Source: an uncultured Pelagibacteraceae bacterium
Lineage (GTDB): Bacteria; Pseudomonadota; Alphaproteobacteria; Pelagibacterales; Pelagibacteraceae
Assembly: GCA_902535255.1 (NCBI GenBank)
Contig: CACASQ010000002.1
Location: 28,078-92,077, forward strand
Direction: 5' to 3'
DNA: 64,000 nucleotides
Shown here: positions 8,265 to 17,503 of the stretch, piece by piece
Position numbering within the stretch: the stretch's first letter is position 1
Layout: every line of letters begins with the position of its first letter
The notes under the pieces: model-generated
The model's database searches: none
The model's input: only the letters and a program-made list of their open reading frames with translations
Told to the model about the DNA's origin: nothing
Position numbers and translations under genes: made by a program

Positions 8265-10625
8265 ATGTTAAATTTTTTCAACTTTTCAGTAAAATTCATT
8301 ATAATTTTTTTAATTGTAATTTTATTATTCGCCTTTTCTACACTGTGGTATTTCTCAATAGGTTTGCCTGATTATAAAAAATTATCAAATTATCAGCCTC
8401 CTATCTCAAGTAGGGTTTACTCAGAAGATGGAAAGCTCATAGCAGAATATGCTTTACAAAAAAGATTATTTGTTCCTTACGAGTCAATTCCAGAAGTGGT
8501 GATAAATTCATTCCTTTCAGCAGAAGACAAGAATTTTTTTAATCATCCAGGCGTTGATGCGAAAGGTATCTTAAGAGCAGTTTTTAATAATATCAAAAAT
8601 TTATCACAAAATAAAAGACTTGAAGGAGCCTCTACTATCACCCAGCAGGTTGCAAAAAATTTTTTATTAACTAATGAAGTTTCAATTAAAAGAAAGATTA
8701 AAGAAGCTATTTTAGCTTTTAGAATTGAGCGAGCATATTCTAAAGAAAGAATTTTGGAATTATATTTAAATCAAATTTATTTAGGACAAGGTACATATGG
8801 TATTGCTGCAGCAAGCCTTGAATATTTCAATAAGTCTATCAAAGAGCTTACTTATCCTGATGCCGCTTTATTAGCAGCTCTTCCAAAAGCACCAAGTAAA
8901 TATAATCCATATAAATTTGCGGATTTAGGAAAGTTCAGAAGAAATTTGGTTTTAAAAAATTTAGAAGAAAATAATTTTATCTCAAAAAAACAATTAAAAA
9001 AATTTACAAACTCACCTTTAAATTTGAAAAAAAGAAAAATAGAAATAGTAAATGAAGCCAACTCATACACAGAGGAAGTTAGAAGATCAGTAAAAGAGAA
9101 TTACGGATTTGAAAAACTGTACTCTCAAGGTTTAAGTATTAGAACTCCACTTAATATTAATTATCAAATACAGGCTATTAATTCTTTGAGAAAAGGAATT
9201 GAGGAATACGATCAAAGACGTGGTTGGCGGGGGCCTTTAGTAAATAAACAGAAAAATAAAAATTGGGAAAAGAAATTAAAAAATATTAAATTAGATCCAA
9301 CCCTAAGTTGGAACTTTGCTGAGATAATAAATCTTAATGATAATGAAATAGATTTTAAGATTTTAAGTGATGAGAAAAAAAATAATTTGGAAAAATTATA
9401 CGCTAAAGATATCAAGTGGTCGTTAAGATACAAAAAAAAAATTCAAGATAAATTTAGTATTGGAGATATTATTTTTGTCAAAAAAGAAAAAAACAAATGG
9501 TTATTAAAACAATATCCTAAAGTTAATGGGGGTATAGTTGTAATTGATCCTTTCACGGGAAAGGTGAAAGCTTTGGTAGGGGGATTTAACTTTAAATCAA
9601 GTGAGTTTAACAGAGTAACACAGGCTAAAAGACAACCAGGTTCAGCATTCAAACCTATTGTGTATGCTGCAGCTTTAGAAAACGGTTTCTCACCTAATTC
9701 TATCATTTTAGATGCTCCTTTTGTCGAAAGTCAAGGAGTTGGTTTAAAAAACTGGAAACCAGAGAACTATGGCAAAAAATTTTATGGTCCTTCAACATTT
9801 AGAAAAGGAATAGAGTACTCTCGAAACTTAATGACTGTCAGAATAGCAAAAATTCTTGGTATGGATAAGATTTTAGAATTGTCAAAAAAACTAAATATTT
9901 ATGATGAGATACCTGAGCTTTTATCAGTATCATTGGGTGCAGCAGAAACTACCTTAATAAATCTTACTTCAGCATATGCTCCTTTTGTAAATGGAGGAAA
10001 AAAAATTGAGCCAACGCTTATTTCCAGAATTCAAGATAGAAGAGGAAAAACAATTTTCCAATCAAAAAATATGCAGTGCCAAGGTTGTGATAAATTTATT
10101 GTTGATACAAATTCCTTACCAAATATTAAAAATAATACTGAGCAAGTAATAAGTGAAGAAACTGCATATCAAATGACCTCAATCTTAAGTGGAGCAGTAG
10201 AGAGAGGAACTGCAAAAAAATTAAAAACTCTTAAAGTGCCTATTGCTGGTAAAACAGGAACTACAAACGATAATTATGATGCATGGTTTATCGGATTTTC
10301 ATCAAATTTGATAATCGGGGTTTATATTGGATTTGACAATCCAAAAACTCTTGGTAAATATGAGACAGGATCCAAAGCAGCTCTTCCAGTTTTTAAAAAC
10401 TTTGTTGAAAACGCCTTGTTTAAAGATGATTTTTCAGATTTTGAAATACCTGAAAATATCTTTTTAACATCTTTAAACTACGATACAGGATTAAAGTCCT
10501 CTTTAGGGGATAAAAATACAATTATAGAAGCTCTGAAGAGAAGAGATATTAACAATATAAATAATAACAATTTAATTTCCATTAATGGACGTGATAATAT
10601 AGTTAAATTTAGGCAGTTTTATTAA
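8265..10625 (+). CDS. mrcA: Penicillin-binding protein 1A (bifunctional transglycosylase/transpeptidase)
   Basis: A 786-residue inner-membrane enzyme that polymerises and cross-links peptidoglycan in the periplasm. One N-terminal membrane helix (about residues 9-30) is followed by a GT51 glycosyltransferase domain with SAEDKNFFNHPGVD and GASTITQQVAKN. An OB-like insert comes next, then the transpeptidase domain with PGSAFKPIVYAAA (SxxK), EYSRNLM (SxN) and AGKTGTTND (KTG). AAAAAGGAAA before the ATG is a good ribosome-binding site. The stop overlaps the prfB start by 1 base (TAATG), implying coupled expression. Assignment is secure. Confidence 0.96.
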   Translation: MLNFFNFSVKFIIIFLIVILLFAFSTLWYFSIGLPDYKKLSNYQPPISSRVYSEDGKLIAEYALQKRLFVPYESIPEVVINSFLSAEDKNFFNHPGVDAKGILRAVFNNIKNLSQNKRLEGASTITQQVAKNFLLTNEVSIKRKIKEAILAFRIERAYSKERILELYLNQIYLGQGTYGIAAASLEYFNKSIKELTYPDAALLAALPKAPSKYNPYKFADLGKFRRNLVLKNLEENNFISKKQLKKFTNSPLNLKKRKIEIVNEANSYTEEVRRSVKENYGFEKLYSQGLSIRTPLNINYQIQAINSLRKGIEEYDQRRGWRGPLVNKQKNKNWEKKLKNIKLDPTLSWNFAEIINLNDNEIDFKILSDEKKNNLEKLYAKDIKWSLRYKKKIQDKFSIGDIIFVKKEKNKWLLKQYPKVNGGIVVIDPFTGKVKALVGGFNFKSSEFNRVTQAKRQPGSAFKPIVYAAALENGFSPNSIILDAPFVESQGVGLKNWKPENYGKKFYGPSTFRKGIEYSRNLMTVRIAKILGMDKILELSKKLNIYDEIPELLSVSLGAAETTLINLTSAYAPFVNGGKKIEPTLISRIQDRRGKTIFQSKNMQCQGCDKFIVDTNSLPNIKNNTEQVISEETAYQMTSILSGAVERGTAKKLKTLKVPIAGKTGTTNDNYDAWFIGFSSNLIIGVYIGFDNPKTLGKYETGSKAALPVFKNFVENALFKDDFSDFEIPENIFLTSLNYDTGLKSSLGDKNTIIEALKRRDINNINNNNLISINGRDNIVKFRQFY

Positions 10626-11714
10626 TGCAAAATTTTGAAAACAAATTAGCGGTAACAGAAAAAACCCTCAACAACATAAGGGGGTATCTTTGAAAAGAAT
10701 AAAGTAAAACAAAAAATTAAAGATTTAGAAAAAACTTTATTAAACGAAAATTTTTGGAAAGATCAAAATTCAGCAAAATCTACAATTAAACAAAAAAAAA
10801 TGCTTGAGGAAATTTCATATTCTTATGAAAGTTCCCTTAAAGAAATAAAAAATATCAAAGATTTATTTCAATTAGCCTCAGCTGAAAAAAACGAGGAGGT
10901 AATAGCTGAATGCATCAATAAGATTGAGGAAATTCTCAAAAAAATAAAAAAAAGTGAAATTAGTTGTTTTTTATCTGGAGAAAACGATGATTTGAACATT
11001 TATCTAGAGATCCATGCTGGTGCAGGTGGTACCGAAAGCCAAGACTGGGCAGAAATGTTAAGGCGTATGTATATGAAATGGTTCGATAAAAAAAAATTTT
11101 CTTACAATATAATTAGCGAACATCAAGGAGAAGAAGCCGGGATAAAATCTTCAACAATAAAAGTTGATGGAGAATATGCATATGGCTTAATGAAATCCGA
11201 GTCAGGAGTGCATAGACTAGTAAGAATATCCCCATTTGATAGCGGAGCAAGAAGGCACACAAGCTTTGCTAGCGTATGGGTCTACCCTGCAGTTGAAGAC
11301 GATATAAACATAAAGATTGAAGATAAAGATTTAAGAGTAGACACATATAGATCAAGCGGAGCAGGAGGCCAACATGTAAATACAACTGATAGTGCAGTGA
11401 GAATTACTCATTTGCCAACAAAAATAGTAGTGCAATGTCAAAATGAAAGATCTCAGCATAAAAATAAAGAGACATGTTTTAAAATGTTAAGGGCTAGACT
11501 TTATGAATTTGAGATACAAAAAAGAGAGGAAGAAGATCAAAAAGAACTTGATACAAAAACTGATATTGGTTGGGGACATCAAATTCGATCTTACGTTCTA
11601 CAACCCTACCAATTAGTTAAAGATCTTAGAAGCAAAACCGAGAATACAAATCCCATGAGTGTTTTGGATGGTAATATAGATCAATTTATAGAAGAAGGAA
11701 TTAAAAACAGGTAA
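10625..11714 (+). CDS. prfB: Peptide chain release factor 2 with programmed +1 frameshift
   Basis: Recognises UAA and UGA stops and triggers peptide release. The gene is join(10625..10690, 10692..11714), 362 residues. The first 22 codons end in AGG GGG TAT CTT followed by in-frame TGA (10691-10693). Slipping by +1 at CTT-T continues into the long frame, exactly as in the classical RF2 autoregulatory site: an internal AGGGGG Shine-Dalgarno, then CTTTGA. After joining, the codon-recognition tripeptide SPF falls at residues 202-204 and the catalytic GGQ at 247-249, close to the E. coli positions. The ATG at 10800 is only an internal methionine (residue 59). The gene overlaps its neighbours by 1 base on each side. 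Confidence 0.97.
10679..10693 (+). promoter_or_regulatory. prfB programmed +1 frameshift site
   Basis: AGGGGG (10679-10684) followed by TATCTTTGA is the canonical recoding signal. An internal Shine-Dalgarno sits three bases before the CTT slippery codon, with a UGA in the decoding site. When RF2 is scarce, termination at UGA is slow and the ribosome slips forward, restoring full-length RF2. The lower copy of the message is therefore self-regulating. Confidence 0.95.
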
Positions 11715-13897
11715 TGAAAAAGATTTTTTTATATTTTGGGTTATTAACTATATTTTTAATATTTTTAACTTTAACAATTTTGTCAACTGTTGGAATAGAA
11801 ACTAATAAATTCAATAATTTAATATATAATAAAATTAATCAATCTAACAATGATATTAAATTAGATCTTAATAAAATTAAATTCAAAATAGATATTAAAA
11901 AAATCGGATTATTCTTAGAAACAAAAAAACCAAAAGTAAATTACCGTGAAACAACTTTACCTGTAAATAGCGTCAAAGTTTATATAGATTTTTTACCTTT
12001 AATTAAATCAGACATAAAAATAAAAAAAATAAATTTAACTTTAGATAAAATTAACATTAGAGATCTTAAAAAAATATCAAAAGCTTTCAAACCATCAAAC
12101 ATTAAGAGTTTTTTAAATAATAAAATTGATGAGGGAAAATTGGACACAGAAATTGATATATTTTTTAATGATGATAATTTATTGGATAACTTTATTGCTA
12201 AGGGATTTGTTTCAGATTTAAAAGTTAGGATCAATAAAAATATCATTTTGAAAAATACAAGTTTTGGTTTTTTTGCTGATGATAATGATATTTTGCTAAA
12301 AAATATTTTCAGTCAGTCAGAAATATTTAAGATAAAAAATGGAGATTTAAAAGTATCGTTATCTCCGGACTTAATTTTGGAGTCAAATTTTGAAACAAAT
12401 CTAAAATATAATAATAAATTAAAAAAATATTTAAATTTGATAAAAAATTTAAAGTATTCAAACAATCTTAATGTTTTGGATGCTGATTTTCAAAATAATT
12501 TTAAAATTATTCTAGATAATACATATAAGGTTAAAGAATATAGCCTTAAATCTAGAGGAAAAATTTTAAATGCTGAATTCAAATTTAAAGAACCGTTAGA
12601 AAACTCTTTTTTAATCAAAAAAATTGAGAATTTTAAAATAACAGACTCAGCATTCACGTCAAATTTAAGCTTAAACAATATTACAACCGATATAATTGGA
12701 AAATATTCGTTAAATAACGAAAACTTTTTAAGTTTCAATTTTAATACCAAATCTATCAATGATTTAGTAAAATTTGATATAAATTTAGAATACGACAAAG
12801 AAATACAATTACATTCTATTAACTATGCAAAGCCTGAGGGAAAAATTGCTAAATTAAACCTTACCTTTGAAAAAAATAAAGAAAATTTAAACTTTAAAGA
12901 AATAAGTTTTTTAGAGACCGAAAACTCAATAGTCATTGAAGATTTAAAATTAAGTAAACAGCAATTTGTGTCACTTAAAAACATTACTGTAAAAACGAGA
13001 TTAGATAAAAAATTCAATAACGATTTTATAATTAAATTTGGTAAAAAAATATCTATTAATGGCTCTCATTTTGATGCCACCAATTTTTTAAAATCTTTGA
13101 ATGACAGTTCAGAGCAAAAGACTTTTTCTAAAATTAATAAAGAAATAGAAATAGACTTCAAAAACATCTTTTTTCCTTTTTCAGAAAATCTGACGAATTT
13201 CAAATTGATCGGAAAAATTAAAAAAGGTAAATTTATAAATATTTCTTCAAAAGGTGATTTTGGAAATAATAATTTTTTAGATATATCTATGAAACTTGAT
13301 AAAAAAAGTAATAAAAAATATTTGGAGATATATTCAGACTTAACTAGGCCTCTTTTAACAGAGTATAATTTTTTCAAAGGCTTGATGGGAGGAAAACTTT
13401 TTTTTTCATCAATTATTCAAGATAACTATTATAATTCCAAACTAACCATAGAGAACTTTAAGGTTGTTAATGCACCAGGAATGGTAAAATTACTCTCTTT
13501 AGCTGATCTCGGTGGTTTAGCTGACTTAGCAGAAGGAGAGGGAATTTCATTTGATATTTTAGAAATAGAAATGGAAAAAATAAAAAATAATTTAAAATTA
13601 AATGAAATACTCGCTTTAGGACCAAGTATCTCGGTTTTAATGCAAGGTTATCAAAATCCAGAAATTACAAGTTTGAGAGGAACTTTAGTCCCAGCGAAAA
13701 CATTAAACAAATTAATTTCTAAAATACCATTAATAGGTGATATTATAATTCCAAAGGAGGTAGGAGAAGGTTTATTTGGTATTAGTTTCAAAATTAAAGG
13801 AAGTCCAGGAAATTTGAAAACTTCAATAAACCCTATAAGGACGATAACTCCAAGATTTATTCAAAAAATAATAGATAAAAATAAAGAAATTAAGTAA
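11714..13897 (+). CDS. AsmA-like / YhdP-type inner-membrane protein
   Basis: A 727-residue protein with one N-terminal membrane helix (about residues 7-27) and a long, Asn/Lys-rich, beta-strand-dominated periplasmic body. The C-terminal part (GLMGGKLFFSS, VVNAPGMVKLLSLADLGGLADLAEGEGISFD, and later VGEGLFGISFKIKGSPGN) matches the AsmA/DUF3971 C-terminal region. Large AsmA-family proteins such as YhdP and TamB are thought to help carry phospholipid to the outer membrane; that role is inferred here. The ATG overlaps the prfB stop by 1 base. The 3' end overlaps the convergent tyrS by 8 bases. Confidence 0.8.
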   Translation: MKKIFLYFGLLTIFLIFLTLTILSTVGIETNKFNNLIYNKINQSNNDIKLDLNKIKFKIDIKKIGLFLETKKPKVNYRETTLPVNSVKVYIDFLPLIKSDIKIKKINLTLDKINIRDLKKISKAFKPSNIKSFLNNKIDEGKLDTEIDIFFNDDNLLDNFIAKGFVSDLKVRINKNIILKNTSFGFFADDNDILLKNIFSQSEIFKIKNGDLKVSLSPDLILESNFETNLKYNNKLKKYLNLIKNLKYSNNLNVLDADFQNNFKIILDNTYKVKEYSLKSRGKILNAEFKFKEPLENSFLIKKIENFKITDSAFTSNLSLNNITTDIIGKYSLNNENFLSFNFNTKSINDLVKFDINLEYDKEIQLHSINYAKPEGKIAKLNLTFEKNKENLNFKEISFLETENSIVIEDLKLSKQQFVSLKNITVKTRLDKKFNNDFIIKFGKKISINGSHFDATNFLKSLNDSSEQKTFSKINKEIEIDFKNIFFPFSENLTNFKLIGKIKKGKFINISSKGDFGNNNFLDISMKLDKKSNKKYLEIYSDLTRPLLTEYNFFKGLMGGKLFFSSIIQDNYYNSKLTIENFKVVNAPGMVKLLSLADLGGLADLAEGEGISFDILEIEMEKIKNNLKLNEILALGPSISVLMQGYQNPEITSLRGTLVPAKTLNKLISKIPLIGDIIIPKEVGEGLFGISFKIKGSPGNLKTSINPIRTITPRFIQKIIDKNKEIK

Positions 13898-15128
13898 CTT
13901 TAATTAAAAAATGTTTCTTTTTTCCAATAGAGATTTTAAGACTCTTATCTCTAAAATCTTTTGGTTGAAGGATTTTTTTGTCATCGCTTATAACTATATT
14001 GTTTATTTTTAATCCTTTATTTGCAATTGTTCTCCTTGCTTCACTTTTTGATGAAGTTATATTACTACTTGACAATAAATCTAATAAATTAATCCCTGAA
14101 ATTATATCGCTGTGTTTAATTTTTATTTCTGGTAAATCAGTACCTATGCCACCACCTTCAAAGGTAGCTTTAGCAGATTGCTCAGCTTTTAAAGAAGCCT
14201 TCTTTCCATGAAGAATTCTTGTAGCATTATTGGCCAAAAGTATTTTTAGTTTATTTATATTTTTTTCTTTGTCGCAAATATTTTCGATCTCTTCTGTTTT
14301 TATATCAGTAAAATAATTTAAAAATCTTCTTACATCACGATCATCTGTATTCCTCCAGAACTGCCAATATTCATATGGAGAAAATAAATCTTTATTTAAC
14401 CATATAGCTCCCTTTTCTGTTTTACCCATTTTAGCTCCAGATGCCAAAGTTATGAGAGGTGAAGTAATCCCGAAAGACTCTTTTCTAAGCTTTCTCCTAA
14501 TTAATTCTACTCCATTAACAATATTTCCCCACTGATCAGAGCCCCCAATTTGTAGTTTACATTTATGCGTTTTAAAAAGTTGATAAAAGTCAAATGCTTG
14601 TAAAAGCATATAGTTAAATTCCATATAGCTTAAGGATTGTTCTCTTTCTAATCTTAGTTTTACACTATCAAAGGTTAACATTTTATTGATTGTGAAATTA
14701 ACTCCAATTTCCCTTAAAAATTTGATTAAGTTTAATTTTGTCAACCATTTTGCGTTATCAACATAAATCGGCTTAGTTTTTTTATTGGTATTATCTAGAA
14801 TTTTATTAAAAACTTTTTTAATACTTTTAATATTTTTATTTATTTCTCTTTTTTCTAAAATTTTTCTCGTCGTATCTTTACCTGATGGGTCTCCTATCAG
14901 AGTCGTACCACCACCTAAAAGAATGATTGGTCGATGACCATGTTTTTGCATAAGTTTCAAAATCATTATTTGAAGTAAACTACCAACATGAAGGCTTTTA
15001 GCCGTACAATCAAAACCGATATATCCTTGCAAACTTTCTTTATTACAAATTTCCTCTAGTTTATTTAAATCAGTGCACTGACTCAAATAGCCACGGGAGC
15101 TCATTTCTTTTAAAAATTTATTTTTCAT
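13890..15128 (-). CDS. tyrS: Tyrosine--tRNA ligase
   Basis: A class I synthetase that charges tRNA-Tyr, 412 residues, normal length. The HIGH-type signature is HVGS (residues 47-50), the KMSKS-type loop is KMGKT near residue 230, and the tyrosine-site stretch GGSDQWGN lies between them. The C-terminal S4 RNA-binding domain is present (SSKSEARRTIANKGLKINN). It stands alone on the minus strand between two plus-strand genes, with 55 bases to the divergent anmK. Confidence 0.97.
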   Translation of the reverse strand: MKNKFLKEMSSRGYLSQCTDLNKLEEICNKESLQGYIGFDCTAKSLHVGSLLQIMILKLMQKHGHRPIILLGGGTTLIGDPSGKDTTRKILEKREINKNIKSIKKVFNKILDNTNKKTKPIYVDNAKWLTKLNLIKFLREIGVNFTINKMLTFDSVKLRLEREQSLSYMEFNYMLLQAFDFYQLFKTHKCKLQIGGSDQWGNIVNGVELIRRKLRKESFGITSPLITLASGAKMGKTEKGAIWLNKDLFSPYEYWQFWRNTDDRDVRRFLNYFTDIKTEEIENICDKEKNINKLKILLANNATRILHGKKASLKAEQSAKATFEGGGIGTDLPEIKIKHSDIISGINLLDLLSSSNITSSKSEARRTIANKGLKINNIVISDDKKILQPKDFRDKSLKISIGKKKHFLIKVT

Positions 15129-15183
15129 AGCGTAATTTGTTTAATTCACTATTATACAAATATTATTATAAATAAATAAAAAT

Positions 15184-16305
15184 ATGCAAAAAAAATATAT
15201 TTCCATAGGGCTTATGAGTGGAACATCCGGAGATGGTGTTGATGCATCAATTATTAGCTCAAATGGTGTTGATAAATACGAATCAATTAAAAACAAATAT
15301 TACCAGTATGATGATGAAGTTTACAATAAGATTCATGATTTAAAAGAGCAAATAAACTCTTCACAAGATCTTAAAAAAAATTCTTCTGCAATTTCAGATT
15401 TAGAAAGGAAAATAACTTTATTTCATGCAAAAATAATAAAAGATCTTAATTTAAATGAAGACAATCCTTTAATCGGTTTTCATGGACAAACGATTTATCA
15501 TAATGCTAAAGAAAAAATTTCTAATCAATTAGGTGATGCAAAATTATTATTTCAACTTACAAAAAAAAAAATAATTTTTAATTTTAGATATAACGACATT
15601 CAAAATGGAGGTGAAGGAGCTCCATTAACGCCTTTATTTCATAAGTTAATTGTGGCTCAAAAGAAAATTAATCTTCCAGCTTGTATACTGAATATTGGAG
15701 GAATATCAAATGTTACAATAGTAAAAAAAATAATTGGAACTAATGAGCTCTATAGTAAAGATATTGGACCTGGAAACTGTTTAATTGATAGCTGGGTTAG
15801 AAAAAATTCAAGAAAAAAATACGATTACAATGGATCTTTAGCAAGCAATGGATCTTTAAATGAAATTATACTAGAGCAAGCTCAAGAACTTTATTTTAAC
15901 AGAACTATAAAAGATAAATTATCCCTTGATGTGAATGACTTTGACGTTTCTTTTGCAAGAGGACTTTCACTTGAGGATGGCTCAAAAACATTAACTGAAT
16001 TTACAGCCAGTATAATTAGTGAAAGTTTATTAAATTATTTTAAAAATCTTAATATTCAAGTCAAAGATATATTAATTTGTGGAGGCGGAAGAAAAAATAA
16101 AATTTTGACTCAAAGTATAAAAGATAAATTAAATCCCAACCATAACTTAAAATTAATTGATGATTATAAAATAGATGGAGATTTTGTTGAATCCCAGGCT
16201 TTTGCTTTTTTAGCCATAAGATCTTATCTGAAGTTGCCAATTACTTTTCCAGGTACTACTGGATGCAATAAACCTTGTTTAGGAGGGGATCTAATGCAAG
16301 ATTAA
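15184..16305 (+). CDS. anmK: Anhydro-N-acetylmuramic acid kinase
   Basis: Opens the 1,6-anhydro ring and phosphorylates anhydro-MurNAc to MurNAc 6-phosphate during cell-wall recycling. The 373-residue length is typical. Seen: the phosphate-binding GLMSGTSGDGVDASII at the N-terminus, FHGQTIYHN, LNIGGISNVT, DIGPGNCLID and, near the C-terminus, ICGGGRKN and FPGTTGCNKP. Its stop shares the TTAA at 16302-16305 with the hydrolase gene. MurQ, the next enzyme of the pathway, is not in the window. Confidence 0.96.
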   Translation: MQKKYISIGLMSGTSGDGVDASIISSNGVDKYESIKNKYYQYDDEVYNKIHDLKEQINSSQDLKKNSSAISDLERKITLFHAKIIKDLNLNEDNPLIGFHGQTIYHNAKEKISNQLGDAKLLFQLTKKKIIFNFRYNDIQNGGEGAPLTPLFHKLIVAQKKINLPACILNIGGISNVTIVKKIIGTNELYSKDIGPGNCLIDSWVRKNSRKKYDYNGSLASNGSLNEIILEQAQELYFNRTIKDKLSLDVNDFDVSFARGLSLEDGSKTLTEFTASIISESLLNYFKNLNIQVKDILICGGGRKNKILTQSIKDKLNPNHNLKLIDDYKIDGDFVESQAFAFLAIRSYLKLPITFPGTTGCNKPCLGGDLMQD

Positions 16306-16958
16306 ATTAAAGCTGTTTTCTCCTTAAGGTATTTTTCAATTTCAATTTTTAGTTCTTTTTCTTTATTTTTAAAAAAATGATTTGAGTTTTTGATTTTAGA
16401 GAAAATTACCTCAACCCCTTTTTGATTTTTTATTCTATTATCAAGTTCATTTATACTTTCCTTCGTTACAAGCTCATCATTTTCACTGTATATTACTTGT
16501 CCCGATGTTGGACATGGCGCCAAAAAAGAAAAATCATAAACGTTTGGCTGAGGAGATACCGCTATAAAGTTATTAACTTCAGGCCTTCTCATTATTAATT
16601 GCATACAAATTAGTGAACCAAAAGAAAAGCCAGAAACCCAGCATTGACTATAATCTAAATTCTGTCTTTCAATCCAATCTAGTGCTGCTGCTGCATCTGA
16701 TAATTCACCTTGACCATTATCAAAAACTCCCTCACTTTTTCCAACACCTCTAAAATTCACTTTAATTACAGAAAATCCATTATTTAAAAAAATATTATAC
16801 ATTAATTGAATAACACGATTACTCATTGTTCCTCCGTACTGAGGATGAGGATGTAAAACTATCGCAACTGGTGAACCAAATTTAGGGTTTTTATAATACT
16901 TGGCTTCTAGTCTTCCAGCAGGACCAGGAATAAAAATTTCTGAACTTTTAGGTTTCAT
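16302..16958 (-). CDS. Alpha/beta hydrolase of the dienelactone-hydrolase/COG2945 type
   Basis: A 218-residue soluble hydrolase. LHPHPQYGGTMSNRV near residue 36 and NFRGVGKSEG near 68 are typical of this small family. GFSFG holds the nucleophilic serine, SENDELV the likely acid, and SNHFF the histidine, so the triad looks complete. The substrate is unknown. The gene is divergent from iscR across a 130-base gap, and a Fur-like sequence lies just before its start codon. That placement hints at, but does not prove, iron-linked control. Confidence 0.85.
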   Translation of the reverse strand: MKPKSSEIFIPGPAGRLEAKYYKNPKFGSPVAIVLHPHPQYGGTMSNRVIQLMYNIFLNNGFSVIKVNFRGVGKSEGVFDNGQGELSDAAAALDWIERQNLDYSQCWVSGFSFGSLICMQLIMRRPEVNNFIAVSPQPNVYDFSFLAPCPTSGQVIYSENDELVTKESINELDNRIKNQKGVEVIFSKIKNSNHFFKNKEKELKIEIEKYLKEKTALI

Positions 16959-16962
16959 AATT

Positions 16963-16980
16963 GATAATGATTACTATTAA
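16963..16980. promoter_or_regulatory. Fur-box-like sequence between hydrolase gene and iscR
   Basis: GATAATGATTACTATTAA agrees with the classical 19-bp Fur consensus at about 14 positions, including the whole left half GATAATGAT. It lies 5 bases upstream of the hydrolase ATG and about 110 bases before iscR. AT-rich DNA produces partial matches often, so this is only a candidate. Confidence 0.3.
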
Positions 16981-17032
16981 AAAAAAAAGTACTGAGTTAT
17001 AGCACGTTTTTATGCGACAAATATTTTTTTTT

Positions 17033-17057
17033 AATTCTGACTAAATTAGTAGGAATT
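17033..17057. promoter_or_regulatory. Dyad operator, probable IscR site, before iscR-suf
   Basis: A 25-base near-palindrome centred on 17045 has outer arms AATTC (17033-17037) and GAATT (17053-17057) and inner arms ACTAA (17040-17044) and TTAGT (17046-17050). The core GACTAAATTAGTAGG resembles cluster-type IscR sites. It lies just upstream of a -10-like TATATT at 17071-17076 and covers the -35 region, a position suited to repression. It is 31 bases before the iscR ATG, so autoregulation by IscR is the simplest reading. Confidence 0.6.
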
Positions 17058-17088
17058 CTGCAAAAACTGTTATATTACACGCTTAATT

Positions 17089-17499
17089 ATGAAATTAACT
17101 AATAAAGGTAGATATGCAGTAATGGCGATGGCAGACTTAGCATTAAATGCTAAAGAAAAACCAATAAGCTTAACTGAAATATCTTTAAGACAAAACATTT
17201 CTCTAGCCTATTTAGAACAGATATTTTTAAAATTAAAAGATAACAAATTAGTAAGAAGCTCTAGAGGAGCAACAGGCGGGTATGTTTTAGAAAAACCGGC
17301 ATCTGAGATTAAACTGTCAAACATTATTTATGCTGTGGATGAAGAGGTAAGAACTCTTAATTGTAAAAAAAATTCAAAAAAAGGATGTAATAACAAATCG
17401 ACTAAATGTATCACACATAATTTATGGGACCAACTCGACCAACATATAAATGGTTTTTTTGAAAAAGTAAAATTACAAGATTTAACAAAGAACAACTAA
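17089..17499 (+). CDS. iscR: Rrf2-family iron-sulfur regulator IscR
   Basis: A 136-residue winged-helix repressor that senses cluster demand through a bound [2Fe-2S] cluster. The N-terminal helix-turn-helix ([17 protein letters not shown], then [10 protein letters not shown]) and wing ([14 protein letters not shown]) are typical. Three cysteines at residues 92, 100 and 107 plus His110 form the cluster site; their spacing is slightly longer than in E. coli (C92, C98, C104, H107). It is first in an eight-gene operon, 4 bases before sufB, behind the dyad at 17033-17057. Confidence 0.95.
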   Translation: MKLTNKGRYAVMAMADLALNAKEKPISLTEISLRQNISLAYLEQIFLKLKDNKLVRSSRGATGGYVLEKPASEIKLSNIIYAVDEEVRTLNCKKNSKKGCNNKSTKCITHNLWDQLDQHINGFFEKVKLQDLTKNN

Positions 17500-17503
17500 A
17501 CTT

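Noticed and set aside
10800-11714. prfB as a 304-residue gene starting at 10800, or as a broken gene because of the TGA at 10691
   Set aside because: The AGGGGG-TATCTTTGA context is the known programmed frameshift, and joining the two frames gives a normal-length RF2.
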